Shown: piece after piece, positions 1-8,173 of the stretch | How the letters are laid out: the number at the start of each line of letters is the position of its first letter | How positions within the stretch are numbered: the first letter of the stretch is position 1 | Assembly: GCA_964487215.1 (NCBI GenBank) | Contig: CAZAPU010000005.1 | Location: 1 to 27,837, forward strand | Direction: 5' to 3' | Length of the DNA stretch: 27,837 nucleotides | Source of the DNA: CAG-611 sp964487215 | Lineage (GTDB): Bacteria > Bacillota_I > Bacilli_A > RF39 > UBA660 | Made by a program: the position numbers and the translations under genes | The notes under the pieces: generated by a model | The model's database searches: none | What the model saw: only the letters and a program-made list of their open reading frames with translations | Told to the model about the DNA's origin: nothing

Positions 1-28
1 TTTTTTTGTTCTATATTTATTAAAGTTA

Positions 29-37
29 TGTTAAAAT
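29..37 (+). promoter_or_regulatory. Possible extended -10 promoter of the first gene
   Basis: TG-t-TAAAAT forms an extended -10 element (TG at 29-30, hexamer 32-37) upstream of the gene starting at 74. TTGTTC at 7-12 could be a weak -35, but the spacer would be 19. The window edge hides the upstream context. Confidence 0.35.
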
Positions 38-73
38 TAAAAAAGAGATATAAACTTTAAAAGGAGAATGAGT

Positions 74-1618
74 ATGGTAGAAGCAGATAATGAAGTATTA
101 CAAGCTCGAAAAGAATACTTCGATACTTTAAATAAGAAAAACTATATTGATCATACTAGAATAGATCAACTTGATTTAGATAATATTGGAATAGTATTAA
201 ACTATCAACAAGTAGATTTAATTAATATTGCTATTTCTTCTAATAAAGTTAGTTATAAAGAATATCAAAGTAAATTAATAAAAATGGCTGATGTTGAAAC
301 TGATAAAGGAAAAAGGGATAGATGGATTTTAATTTTAAAAGAATTAATACAAGATGATTTACCAGAGAAAACAAAAGAAGTTATTACAAAGATATATGAA
401 CAAACAAAGATAAATCCAACTATAACCGCATTTACTATTGAAGATGTATTAAATAAATTAATTGCAAAACTATCAACAGATTTACAAGATCTTTTATACA
501 ATAAAATAAGTAAATTAGGTAATATTGCAAAAGAAGGTATGAAGGAAATGTCAATTGAGGAAGCATTGAAATTGTTTACTTATATTGAAAAGGACTATAC
601 AACTATTACTATTAAGGATGCTGCGAATGTAGAATATTATATGAATCCTAATGGTAGTTATAATAAAGATAAATTAAAAAATATGTTAGACTTTGCTTAT
701 GATAATGATAAGGCCATAACTATTGATTCATTATTATCAGAAACTATACCTAGTTATTTTAAGGGATTACATAAAGATATAATTAAACAAAAATTAATTA
801 CTTATGTTGATGAAATAACTAAATATTTTACTGTTTATAATTCTACTCATAAAAGAATAGATAGAAAACCTGTAATTAGAATGATAAATGCTTTTAATAA
901 TTTAAATAATAGTGAATGGTTAAAAGTTTTATCTTTAGAAGATATTTGTGATATTGTTCAAATTATAAGAAAGAATGCTCCTGAAATATTAATTTGTTAT
1001 AATGAGTGTGGTTTAGAAAATAATAATAAAAGAAAAAATACAATTTCAAATATATTACAAATACAAAAATATGGAAAAAAGAAATCAATAAATCTTATAG
1101 ATATTATTGGAACAGCAATGCATGTTGACTTGGATATAACTAAAGATGATATTATAAAAATGTTTGAAGAATTAAGTGAATTTAAATTAAAAATAGCTGT
1201 TACTGAATTTGATGTTTCTCCAAATGAAGACATGTTATTTAATAATTCAAGAAAAGAAATAGAAATATTGCGAGAAAGATTTATAAGTGATTTATGTAAC
1301 ATAATAACTAATTTATCACTTTCAAAGGTAGTAGATTTTGATTCAGTTAGTATTGATAGCATATGTGATAATCAAAGTCATAGGTTAACAATTGTTAATC
1401 GGGAAAGAAAAACCAAAAAATTACCATTATTTAGAACTTTCTATAGTGGTATGTATGATCCAAACATGGATAGAAAAGAAGAAAAATTTATTAATAGTAT
1501 AAAATTAACAAAGAGTAATACAAAGGGTTTTGCAGAAACCATGTATATTGGTACGATTATATTAGGATTACTAATAGTGGTTGCAATTGTTGTTTTAATA
1601 TTTTTACAATTTATATAA
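74..1618 (+). CDS. Tail-anchored protein with a degenerate GH10 xylanase-like barrel
   Basis: 514 aa. I chose ATG 74 over ATG 68 because AGGAG at 62-66 then has a 7-base spacer; from 68 it would almost touch. Residues 1-160 are helical with no domain I recognise. Residues about 163-468 follow the order of glycoside hydrolase family 10: a YNKDKLKNMLDFA strip, an LICYNECGLENNNKRK strip (compare LxxNDYNxE), IGTAMHVDLDI (compare IGxQxH), then KIAVTEFDVSP, matching the GH10 nucleophile strand TELDV with Glu378. PLFRTFYSGMYDPN resembles the closing PLLFDxxYxPKPAY. The WDVVNE acid/base motif appears replaced (N272-A273, no Glu), and the substrate-binding His and Trp also seem lost. One C-terminal TM helix (about 492-514) with no signal peptide predicts a cytosol-facing tail-anchored protein. 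Probably not an active xylanase; the homology is my reading by eye. Confidence 0.6.
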   Translation: MVEADNEVLQARKEYFDTLNKKNYIDHTRIDQLDLDNIGIVLNYQQVDLINIAISSNKVSYKEYQSKLIKMADVETDKGKRDRWILILKELIQDDLPEKTKEVITKIYEQTKINPTITAFTIEDVLNKLIAKLSTDLQDLLYNKISKLGNIAKEGMKEMSIEEALKLFTYIEKDYTTITIKDAANVEYYMNPNGSYNKDKLKNMLDFAYDNDKAITIDSLLSETIPSYFKGLHKDIIKQKLITYVDEITKYFTVYNSTHKRIDRKPVIRMINAFNNLNNSEWLKVLSLEDICDIVQIIRKNAPEILICYNECGLENNNKRKNTISNILQIQKYGKKKSINLIDIIGTAMHVDLDITKDDIIKMFEELSEFKLKIAVTEFDVSPNEDMLFNNSRKEIEILRERFISDLCNIITNLSLSKVVDFDSVSIDSICDNQSHRLTIVNRERKTKKLPLFRTFYSGMYDPNMDRKEEKFINSIKLTKSNTKGFAETMYIGTIILGLLIVVAIVVLIFLQFI

Positions 1619-1725
1619 AATATAATATAATTAATATTTATAGGTAATATATAGTGAAAAAACGACAAAGATAAATGATAATAATAAAATAAGCTACTTA
1701 TATTTTTTAGGAAAGGAAAAATTCT

Positions 1726-2556
1726 ATGGATAAAGATATATTAGAAAATATAATTTTTGATATAACAGATGGTAATTGTATTGTTCAAGACGAAGATGGA
1801 AATATTCTTTTTCCTAGTGAAAAAGATCAATTAAAGAAAACGGTTGAAATATTATCTAACAAAACAGGTGTAGAAGAAACATTTGAAAGTAATGGTATTT
1901 GGTATAAACATTCAGAACTAATAAAAGAACATAATGGAAAAAAAATTACTATAAAGTATTTAATTAATGTTAGTAAATACATGAAACAGGTAATGGATTT
2001 AAGTTACGATCAAAAGACAGGATTACCAATAGCAGAGACAACTTATGAATTTATTGATAAATATTTACAAAAAGTAAGAGGAAGAGATAGACAATTTGCT
2101 TGTATGTATTTGGATGCAGATAAGTTTAAAGATATTAATGATAAATATGGCCATGCAGCTGGAAATAAAGTTTTAGAAGTAATAGGTAAACTATTACAAG
2201 GAACAATAAGAGAAGAAGATATTGCGGGTCGTATAGGTGGAGATGAATTTTTTGTTTTATTGAAAGATATTAGTGAAACTAATGCCATTTTAAAAGCAAT
2301 GGAAATAAAAGAAAAATTAAATAAAATAAAAATAGTTTATAAAGATCAAGTAATTACTAATTTAACTACAAGTATTGGAGTTTGCTATATTAATTCGAAA
2401 GAAATGAATTTTGATACACCAGAAGAATTAGTAGCATTTAGAAATGATATGAAAGAAACAGCAGACGAAGCTATGTATACGAGTAAAAATGATGGTGGAA
2501 ATTCGATTACATTTGTTTATTATCATAATGAAACAAAAAAACCTAGAACATTTTAG
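1726..2556 (+). CDS. Diguanylate cyclase (GGDEF domain) with small N-terminal sensor-like region
   Basis: 276 aa, predicted to make cyclic di-GMP from two GTP. The GGDEF domain spans about 93-270. It has the metal-binding LDADKFKDINDKYGH strand (129-143), an intact GGDEF signature (171-175), an inhibitory I-site RxxD (R162, D165) correctly placed five residues upstream, TTSIGV, and ADEAMYTSKNDGGN near the end. All catalytic positions I can check are present, so activity and product feedback are both expected. The N-terminal 90 residues (DGNCIVQDEDGNILFPS...) resemble a short PAS-like module; no TM segment is visible. The opening DxLTGLPNR motif is altered to DQKTGLPIAE. RBS GGAAAGG precedes the ATG. 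The stop codon lies inside a terminator hairpin. No c-di-GMP effector is seen nearby. Confidence 0.9.
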   Translation: MDKDILENIIFDITDGNCIVQDEDGNILFPSEKDQLKKTVEILSNKTGVEETFESNGIWYKHSELIKEHNGKKITIKYLINVSKYMKQVMDLSYDQKTGLPIAETTYEFIDKYLQKVRGRDRQFACMYLDADKFKDINDKYGHAAGNKVLEVIGKLLQGTIREEDIAGRIGGDEFFVLLKDISETNAILKAMEIKEKLNKIKIVYKDQVITNLTTSIGVCYINSKEMNFDTPEELVAFRNDMKETADEAMYTSKNDGGNSITFVYYHNETKKPRTF

Positions 2557-2563
2557 GTTTTTT
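2536..2563 (+). terminator. Intrinsic terminator overlapping the GGDEF stop codon
   Basis: AAAAAACCTA (2536-2545) pairs with TAGGTTTTTT (2554-2563) around an 8-base loop and ends in a T run. The TAG stop (2554-2556) lies in the right arm, so the last codons double as terminator. Confidence 0.75.
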
Positions 2564-2583
2564 ATTTGCAATAATACTTTTTA

Positions 2584-2592
2584 TGGTATAAT
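2584..2592 (+). promoter_or_regulatory. Extended -10 promoter for the DUF1003 gene
   Basis: TGg-TATAAT (hexamer 2587-2592) lies about 26 bases upstream of the ATG. TTGCAA at 2566-2571 is a candidate -35, but the spacer is only 15, so the extended -10 probably carries the activity. Confidence 0.6.
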
Positions 2593-2618
2593 TAAACTGA
2601 AAATAAGGAGATTATATC

Positions 2619-3230
2619 ATGGAAATAAAAAAATCAAAAAAAGAAATAGTTAAATTACTATTAAATCAAGAATTAGATGAAAAAGCAGAAGAGGAAATAA
2701 TAGAATTAATTGTAGATCAACCTTTGGCTGTAGACATTGATAAAGAAGAGGAAGAAAAAATAACATTCAAAGATAAACTAGCAGATAAAATATCTGCATT
2801 ATTTGGAAGTTGGGGATTTATATTTAGTTTTATTTTATTTATCTTATTATGGATATTTGTAAATATTTATATGCTATATTTTAAGGGATCTACATTAGAT
2901 CCATATCCATTTATATTATTGAACTTATTTTTATCTTGTCTTGCATCACTTCAAGCACCCATTATTATGATGAGTCAAAATAGACAAGCAAAAAAAGATA
3001 CACTTAGAAATAAGAATGATTATCATGTTGATTTAAAAAGTGAATTGATATTGGAAATATTACATGAACAAATATCTAAGGTTCAAAAAGGACAAAAAGA
3101 AATATTTGAATATTTAAAAGATCCTAATAAAGAAATAAAACTATATACTCAAGAAGAACTAGATGATTTAGTAGAAAAGCAAGTAAAGAAAGAATTAAAA
3201 AAAATAGAAGAAAATAAAACAGTAAATTAA
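2619..3230 (+). CDS. DUF1003 family membrane protein
   Basis: 203 aa. Two TM helices (about 67-85 and 95-118) are followed by the family hallmark LASLQAPIIMMSQNRQAKKD and a cytosolic NDYHVDLKSELILEILHEQ tail, the strongest match to DUF1003 (PF06210). The N-terminal 60 residues are acidic and Lys-rich; the C-terminus is a charged coiled coil. The family's function is unknown. AAGGAG at 2605-2610 places the ATG well. It is convergent with the next gene and shares a terminator with it. Confidence 0.85.
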   Translation: MEIKKSKKEIVKLLLNQELDEKAEEEIIELIVDQPLAVDIDKEEEEKITFKDKLADKISALFGSWGFIFSFILFILLWIFVNIYMLYFKGSTLDPYPFILLNLFLSCLASLQAPIIMMSQNRQAKKDTLRNKNDYHVDLKSELILEILHEQISKVQKGQKEIFEYLKDPNKEIKLYTQEELDDLVEKQVKKELKKIEENKTVN

Positions 3231-3246
3231 TTACTGCTTTTTTTTG
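3216..3246. terminator. Bidirectional terminator between convergent genes
   Basis: CAGTAA (3220-3225) pairs with TTACTG (3231-3236), flanked by an A run on the left and a T run (3238-3246) on the right, so it can end transcription on both strands. It contains the stop codons of both flanking genes, which abut at 3230/3231. Confidence 0.6.
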
Positions 3247-3728
3247 AATCTAATAATTGCAATTATACCGGAAATTATTTCAAATATATTTCCAATTATA
3301 GCAGCATATGCTCCTACATATAAGTTATATATTATCCAGAATATAGCTGCAATTATAAACAAATATCTAATAACTTTCATATCATCTTGCCAAGTAGATA
3401 TTGTATATAATATCGTAATACATATAGGAATTATTGATAATAAGTTTTGATAAGTAATTATTCCTATAATTATAATTAGACTTATTAAAATAAATAAATA
3501 TATTATTGGAGGTTTCTTTTTCTTAGTAAAATATAAAATAATACACCTAATTACTGAAATGAAATTCATACAAACAGCAGTTTTTACATTTAATATCCAA
3601 TAACCTATTCCATAAAATAAATTAGCAATTAATTGTAAAAAAACTAATTTTCTTTTTTCTTTCATTTGGATACTACTAATAAAAAATAAAAAAGCAATAA
3701 ATAATATAACTTGTGCTAATAAATTCAT
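3231..3728 (-). CDS. YgjV-like inner membrane protein
   Basis: 165 aa from the ATG at 3728. The ATG six bases upstream (3734) is too close to the AGGA Shine-Dalgarno, which sits 8 bases from 3728. Five or six hydrophobic helices with short loops. The pattern (FxQLIANLFYGIGYWILN..., STWQDD, YNLYVGAYAAIIGNIFEIISGIIAIIRF) fits the YgjV/Imp-YgjV family of small membrane proteins, whose function is not established. Single gene, convergent to DUF1003 and divergent from folD across a short shared promoter region. Confidence 0.65.
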   Translation of the reverse strand: MNLLAQVILFIAFLFFISSIQMKEKRKLVFLQLIANLFYGIGYWILNVKTAVCMNFISVIRCIILYFTKKKKPPIIYLFILISLIIIIGIITYQNLLSIIPICITILYTISTWQDDMKVIRYLFIIAAIFWIIYNLYVGAYAAIIGNIFEIISGIIAIIRFKKKQ

Positions 3729-3774
3729 ATACATCTTCCTATCTTAATATATTTATTATAACAAAAAAATGTAG

Positions 3775-3780
3775 TATAAT
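3775..3780 (+). promoter_or_regulatory. -10 box of the folD promoter
   Basis: TATAAT 19 bases upstream of the folD ATG; no convincing -35 at the expected distance. The short gap between the divergent genes must also hold the promoter for the minus-strand membrane gene, where TATAAT reads on the opposite strand near 3755-3760. Confidence 0.5.
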
Positions 3781-3798
3781 AAATAAAAGGTGATAAAA

Positions 3799-4629
3799 AT
3801 GGAAAAAATAATGGATGGTAAATTAGTAGCAAATGAATTAAAGAGTAAATTTAAAGAAAAAATAAATTTATTAAATGATAAACTAAAATTAGTAGTAATA
3901 CAAGTAGGTAACGATGAAGCATCTACTATATATGTAAATAACAAAAAAAAGTTATGTGAAGAAGTAGGAATTGACTTTAATCATTTAAAATATGAAAACA
4001 TTAGTGAACAACAATTATTAGATAAAATAGAGGAATTAAATAATGATAAAACTGTAACTGGAATTTTGGTTCAATTACCTTTACCAATAACTTTAAATAG
4101 TAAAAAAATAATTGAAAAAATTGATTATAGAAAAGATGTAGATGGTTTAAATAGTATTAATGTGGGAAAATTATATAATAGAGAAGAATGTATTATACCT
4201 TGTACAGCGGCTGGAATAATTATGCTATTAGATTATTATAATATACAATTAGAAGAAAAAAATGTAACGATTATTGGAAGAAGTAATTTAGTAGGAATAC
4301 CTTTATTTAAATTATTAACTGATAGAAATTGTACTGTTACATTGTGTCATTCAAAGACAAAAAATTTAAAAGAACATACTATTAATTCAGATATTGTAGT
4401 CGTTGCAGTAGGAAAAAAAGGATTACTAACAAAAGATATGGTAAAAGATAATAGTATTTTAATTGATGTTGGAATAAATAGAATAGATAATAAATTATAT
4501 GGTGATATTGACCAAGCAGTGTTAGAAAAATGTTCTATGTTAACTCCAGTACCTGGAGGAGTTGGACCTATGACAGTTGTTATGTTAATAAATAATGTTA
4601 TAAAATGCTATGAATTAAATAAATTTTAA
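3799..4629 (+). CDS. folD: FolD, methylenetetrahydrofolate dehydrogenase/cyclohydrolase
   Basis: 276 aa, normal length. A bifunctional cytosolic enzyme that interconverts 5,10-methylene-THF, 5,10-methenyl-THF and 10-formyl-THF, supplying one-carbon units for purine, Met-tRNA formylation and thymidylate routes. Signatures: STIYVNNKKKLCEEVGI (Tyr and catalytic Lys), GILVQLPLP, DVDGLN, the dinucleotide loop GRSNLVGIPL, and the C-terminal PVPGGVGPMT. I start at ATG 3799 because AAAGGTGAT (3787-3793) sits five bases ahead; the in-frame GTG at 3790 is part of that RBS. Stands alone between the YgjV-like gene and tRNA-Ser. Confidence 0.97.
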   Translation: MEKIMDGKLVANELKSKFKEKINLLNDKLKLVVIQVGNDEASTIYVNNKKKLCEEVGIDFNHLKYENISEQQLLDKIEELNNDKTVTGILVQLPLPITLNSKKIIEKIDYRKDVDGLNSINVGKLYNREECIIPCTAAGIIMLLDYYNIQLEEKNVTIIGRSNLVGIPLFKLLTDRNCTVTLCHSKTKNLKEHTINSDIVVVAVGKKGLLTKDMVKDNSILIDVGINRIDNKLYGDIDQAVLEKCSMLTPVPGGVGPMTVVMLINNVIKCYELNKF

Positions 4630-4636
4630 AATTATG

Positions 4637-4665
4637 TTGAAAAAAAAGATAAACTATTTTATAAT
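4637..4665 (+). promoter_or_regulatory. Promoter of tRNA-Ser
   Basis: TTGAAA (4637-4642), a 17-base spacer, then TATAAT (4660-4665), 25 bases upstream of the mature tRNA 5' end. One of the best promoters in the window. Confidence 0.75.
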
Positions 4666-4690
4666 ATATATGCATTAAATGACATTTCTT

Positions 4691-4781
4691 GGAGTGGTAC
4701 TCAAGAGGCTGAAGAGGCGCCCCTGCTAAGGGTGTAGATCGGGTAACTGGTGCGAGGGTTCAAATCCCTCCCGCTCCGCCA
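4691..4781 (+). tRNA. tRNA-Ser(GCT)
   Basis: 91 bases including an encoded CCA. Acceptor arms GGAGTGG/CCGCTCC with discriminator G, anticodon GCT at 4725-4727, a long class II variable arm (about 4736-4753) and T-loop TTCAAAT. Decodes AGC/AGU. With U36 and A37 it is a t6A substrate. Confidence 0.95.
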
Positions 4782-4794
4782 ACAAAGAAATTTT

Positions 4795-4824
4795 AAAATT
4801 ATTTGTAAAAGAATAATTTTTTAT
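4795..4824 (+). terminator. Terminator after tRNA-Ser
   Basis: AAAATTATT (4795-4803) pairs with AATAATTTT (4812-4820), loop TGTAAAAG, followed by T residues. The stem is all A-T, so strength is uncertain. Confidence 0.5.
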
Positions 4825-4878
4825 TTTATTATTTTGTATTTCATATTATAATATAATTGATATAAAGGAGTAGTGCTG

Positions 4879-6204
4879 ATGAAAACTTGTAAAAAATGTA
4901 AAAAACAAGCCCCAAATAATACAAAAATATGTAAAAATTGTGGAGCTGATTTAACGGCTGTGAAAATAACTCCTAGTAAAAAACCAGTAAAAAAAATAAC
5001 TGTTGAAGAAGTAAAAGTAAAAAACGAAATAATTACTAATCCTAAGACAGAGTTTTTATATACAATTGATTATGAAAATGCAATGAAGAATAAGAAGCAA
5101 AATAAAGAAAAAATTGAAGCAAAAAAAGTTGTAAATATAACAGAAAAGAAAAAAACCACAAAAATTATTAAAGAAAAAATTACTGCTATGAAATTAGAAA
5201 AAGAAAAACCTAAAGAAGAAATAAAAAAACAATTAGTAGAACTTTTTGATTCTGATTATGATTTAGATAGTGATATACCTGATTTATTATTTGCTAAAAA
5301 ATTCAAATTACAAAAAAAGAATAAAACAAAAACTTTGAAAGTAAAAGAACAAACATTAAATTTAAAAAATAAATTAAATAGCATAAAATTAAAAAAAATA
5401 AATTTAAAAGAAATAAAAATAAAAGATGTTTTTAAAAAAGAAAAAAATAAATCTACAAAGAAAAAAAATAAAACAAAAAAAATAAAAGTAAAACAAATAA
5501 AAAAACCAATTGAAATAAAATTAACAAAAGCCCAACAATTAAAATTAGCAAAGAAGAAACTTATTAAAAGAAACATTTTAAAGTATGTATTAATTTTATT
5601 AATAATAGGTTTTATAGGTTATGCGGGATATAGAATGGCATCTAAACATATAAATCTTGGAATTGTTTTAACAGAAGGAGAAAGAAACCAAGTTTTTGAA
5701 ATTGGAGAAAAGTTAACTTATAAAAAAATTAGTTATACAGTAAAATCTGTAGAGACTTCAAATGGTACTGATTATAAAAGACCAAAAGAAGGAAATCAAT
5801 TTTTAATTATTACTATTAATTTTGAGAATAATTCTGATAGTAAATATAGATATTCTTCAGAAGATTGGAAAATGATTAATTCATTAAAAGAAGAAAAATC
5901 TAGAATAATCAGTCCAATTAATGCTGGTAAAGCTTTGTATAGTGGAGAATTAGTTGTAGGTGCCACTAAAACAGCCTCTTTAGTATTTGAACAACCAATT
6001 GATGATGAAAAATTAGAAATAAGATATTATGATGCAGCAGAAATAAAAAAATATTTAGATAATAAGGAAAAAGAAGAACAAAAACTAGAATTAGAGAAAC
6101 AAGAACATCCAGAGAATTTTACTGAAGATCTTGAAATTGATAAAAATAAACCTGATGAAAATTATCCAAAGCCAATATTTAGGGTTAAGATAAAAGTTAA
6201 ATAG
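4879..6204 (+). CDS. Zinc-ribbon, Lys-rich, single-TM protein with DUF4352 domain
   Basis: 441 aa. Starts at ATG 4879, eight bases after AAGGAG (4865-4870); the GTG at 4873 is too close. Domains in order: zinc ribbon CKKC...CKNCG (C4, C7, C19, C22); a roughly 190-residue strongly basic region with repeated KKxK/IKxK patches; one TM helix (about 236-254, KYVLILLIIGFIGYAGY); then an extracytoplasmic domain whose GEKLTYKKISYTVKSVE... GNQFLIITINFENNSD pattern fits DUF4352 (PF11611); and an acidic tail. Topology by positive-inside: ribbon and Lys region in the cytosol. DUF4352 domains sit on many Bacillota lipoproteins and membrane proteins with unknown ligands. The Lys linker may bind nucleic acid or acidic lipids; that is speculation. 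Confidence 0.8.
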   Translation: MKTCKKCKKQAPNNTKICKNCGADLTAVKITPSKKPVKKITVEEVKVKNEIITNPKTEFLYTIDYENAMKNKKQNKEKIEAKKVVNITEKKKTTKIIKEKITAMKLEKEKPKEEIKKQLVELFDSDYDLDSDIPDLLFAKKFKLQKKNKTKTLKVKEQTLNLKNKLNSIKLKKINLKEIKIKDVFKKEKNKSTKKKNKTKKIKVKQIKKPIEIKLTKAQQLKLAKKKLIKRNILKYVLILLIIGFIGYAGYRMASKHINLGIVLTEGERNQVFEIGEKLTYKKISYTVKSVETSNGTDYKRPKEGNQFLIITINFENNSDSKYRYSSEDWKMINSLKEEKSRIISPINAGKALYSGELVVGATKTASLVFEQPIDDEKLEIRYYDAAEIKKYLDNKEKEEQKLELEKQEHPENFTEDLEIDKNKPDENYPKPIFRVKIKVK

Positions 6205-6236
6205 AGAAGTTAAATATAATTTTTCTATTTTTTTTT
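6199..6236 (+). terminator. Terminator overlapping the DUF4352 stop codon
   Basis: AAATAGAGAA (6199-6208) pairs with TTTTCTATTT (6221-6230, one G-T pair) and runs into T residues to 6236. The TAG stop (6202-6204) is in the left arm. Confidence 0.6.
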
Positions 6237-6270
6237 CATGCATATATTATATTAGAAATGAGGTATGAAT

Positions 6271-7107
6271 ATGTATGAAAGATTGCCATTGGATTACATT
6301 GGCATAACAGATGGTTTTGGTTATAGAACTGGCCCTACAACGGGAACTCAACAATTTCATTATGCAATAGATTTAGGATGGCATAGTTATCAAGGAGAGC
6401 CTGTTTATGCAATATATGATTCAACAGTAATTTATGAATCTTATGATGTTAATTTAGGTAATTATATTGTTTTAGGATATACAAAAGGAGATAATACCAT
6501 AATTTATAGATTTTTACATTTAAGAGATAGAACAACATTGAATACAGGTGATAAAGTTGCAAGAGGACAAGTAGTTGGTTATATGGGCACAACTGGTGAT
6601 TCAACAGGTGTACATTTGCATTTTGAATATTGGATTTGTCCATTAAATTATAATTATTATTATGGTGATAGAGCAACTTATGCAGTAAATCCTTTAGATT
6701 ATTGCTATTTATTTGACGATCAAACAGTTAATGCAAATAGTGTTTCACAAGTAATAAAAGTTGTAAGTAAAAACATAAAAAAAGATTTAGATAATACTAT
6801 TGATCAAATTCAAGTTGTAGGTAATCAATTAAGATGTAGAAAAGAACCAAATTTAAATGGAGAAGTTTTTGGTTATATTGATTATGGAATATACAATATA
6901 ATAGATACACAAGATAATGATGGTTACACATGGTATAAAATAGATCAAGATAAATGGATAGCAGGAGTAGAAGGAGATGTTAATGTATTTATAAAAACAC
7001 CAGAAATTGCTGTTGATTTAAATAATTATAATAGCTTTGTATCTACAAAAGATGACTACTATTATATCTATTTAAAAGAAAATGAAACAATATATTTTCC
7101 AAAATAA
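6271..7107 (+). CDS. M23 metallopeptidase with SH3b domain, no signal peptide
   Basis: 278 aa. I prefer ATG 6271 because GAGG at 6260-6263 is then 7 bases away; ATG 6265 would touch it. The M23 (LytM/lysostaphin-type) Zn site is complete: FHYAIDLGW gives H30 and D34, FLHL gives H83, and VHLHFEYW gives H115 and H117. These enzymes cut glycyl or other peptide cross-links in peptidoglycan. Residues about 165-230 (QLRCRKEPNLNGEVFGYI...WYKIDQDKWIAG) form a bacterial SH3 domain, usually a wall-binding module; the last 45 residues are unassigned. No signal peptide or TM segment is present, which recalls phage or prophage lysins, but no phage genes are nearby. Monocistronic. Confidence 0.88.
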   Translation: MYERLPLDYIGITDGFGYRTGPTTGTQQFHYAIDLGWHSYQGEPVYAIYDSTVIYESYDVNLGNYIVLGYTKGDNTIIYRFLHLRDRTTLNTGDKVARGQVVGYMGTTGDSTGVHLHFEYWICPLNYNYYYGDRATYAVNPLDYCYLFDDQTVNANSVSQVIKVVSKNIKKDLDNTIDQIQVVGNQLRCRKEPNLNGEVFGYIDYGIYNIIDTQDNDGYTWYKIDQDKWIAGVEGDVNVFIKTPEIAVDLNNYNSFVSTKDDYYYIYLKENETIYFPK

Positions 7108-7165
7108 TCCATATACAAAATAGAAAAAATATGCTAAACTTTAGATGTAGTGGAGGCGGTAGAAT

Positions 7166-8113
7166 ATGAAGTTATTAAAAGCAATAGGAAAACTCTTTGC
7201 ATTTATTTTTTCTATTGTTTTCTTTGGAGTACTTTTATCATTTGTGTCTATTTTATTTACAAAAAATTTAATTACAGAAAAAACAATATATAAATATATA
7301 AAAGAAGTAAATGTATTTAATTTACCAGCTAATGATATAGTAGATGAAGAAAACAAATACTTAAAAGATGTATTAAATGATGAATTGAAAAATTATGGAG
7401 TAACAGATAATCTTTTTAATACTATAGTAGATGAACATAAAATAGAAGGTTTAATGTCAAACTATTTATCACAATATTCAAATTATTTAATACTAGATAA
7501 AGAAAAACCTGTTTTAACAAATAGTGATATTTATAATATTTTAAATACTGAGATGATTGAAAGTTATGGTAATAGAATATTAACAAGAAAAGAAAAAGAA
7601 GATTACAACAATCTAGTAACAGATATAGTTACAACAGTAAATAATTCAATACCAGAAAAAGAAGAAGTATTAGTAAAAGAAGATATTCCATATTTAACTA
7701 ATATTATAAGCTTTGTATATTCTGAAGATTTTAATTATATAATGATAGCAGTATTGATAATAATATACTTATTAGTGGTTTTATGTACTTGGTCTTTTTA
7801 CAAACCATTTGGTTTTTTAGGAGTACCAACCATAATATTAGGAAGTATCTTAATAATAGCATATTTAGTTCAGATGATTGGAATAAAATATTTAATACCA
7901 ACCAATGGTACAATTGAATATTTTATGAAAAATTTTATTGGAGTAGCTTTTAAATATATTTTAATATATGGAAGTATTGTATTAGGTAGTGGAATATTAA
8001 TGTTAATAATTCATTCTGTTATTAGTAAAGCAGTTAATAAAAAAGAATTGCTACAAATTAAAGAAAAACCAAGTAGAAGAAAAATTAGAAATGAAGAAAC
8101 AGAAGTATTATAA
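7166..8113 (+). CDS. Four-TM membrane protein of unknown function
   Basis: 315 aa, not recognised. An N-terminal hydrophobic helix (about 8-33) is followed by a roughly 160-residue acidic, helical extracytoplasmic region (about 34-190) and three more TM helices (about 193-213, 218-240, 260-288). The tail is basic (KKELLQIKEKPSRRKIRNE), consistent with a cytosolic C-terminus. GGAGG at 7152-7156 fixes the ATG. Stands alone between the M23 gene and the FAD dehydrogenase, with a terminator after it. The topology resembles a surface sensor or assembly factor, but nothing in the sequence gives a function. Confidence 0.7.
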   Translation: MKLLKAIGKLFAFIFSIVFFGVLLSFVSILFTKNLITEKTIYKYIKEVNVFNLPANDIVDEENKYLKDVLNDELKNYGVTDNLFNTIVDEHKIEGLMSNYLSQYSNYLILDKEKPVLTNSDIYNILNTEMIESYGNRILTRKEKEDYNNLVTDIVTTVNNSIPEKEEVLVKEDIPYLTNIISFVYSEDFNYIMIAVLIIIYLLVVLCTWSFYKPFGFLGVPTIILGSILIIAYLVQMIGIKYLIPTNGTIEYFMKNFIGVAFKYILIYGSIVLGSGILMLIIHSVISKAVNKKELLQIKEKPSRRKIRNEETEVL

Positions 8114-8143
8114 AAAGAAGTAAATTGTATTTATTTCTTTTTT
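8112..8143 (+). terminator. Terminator after the four-TM gene
   Basis: A 14-base left arm (8112-8125, AAAAAGAAGTAAAT) pairs with 8129-8142 with one G-T pair and a TGT loop, ending in T residues. It begins inside the TAA stop codon. Confidence 0.7.
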
Positions 8144-8173
8144 ATTGTAAAATGAAATAGTAGGAGATGTAGT

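Noticed and set aside
3244..3450. Plus-strand frame opposite the YgjV-like gene
   Set aside because: Antisense shadow of a multi-TM protein with no RBS; the minus-strand gene has clear topology and a RBS.
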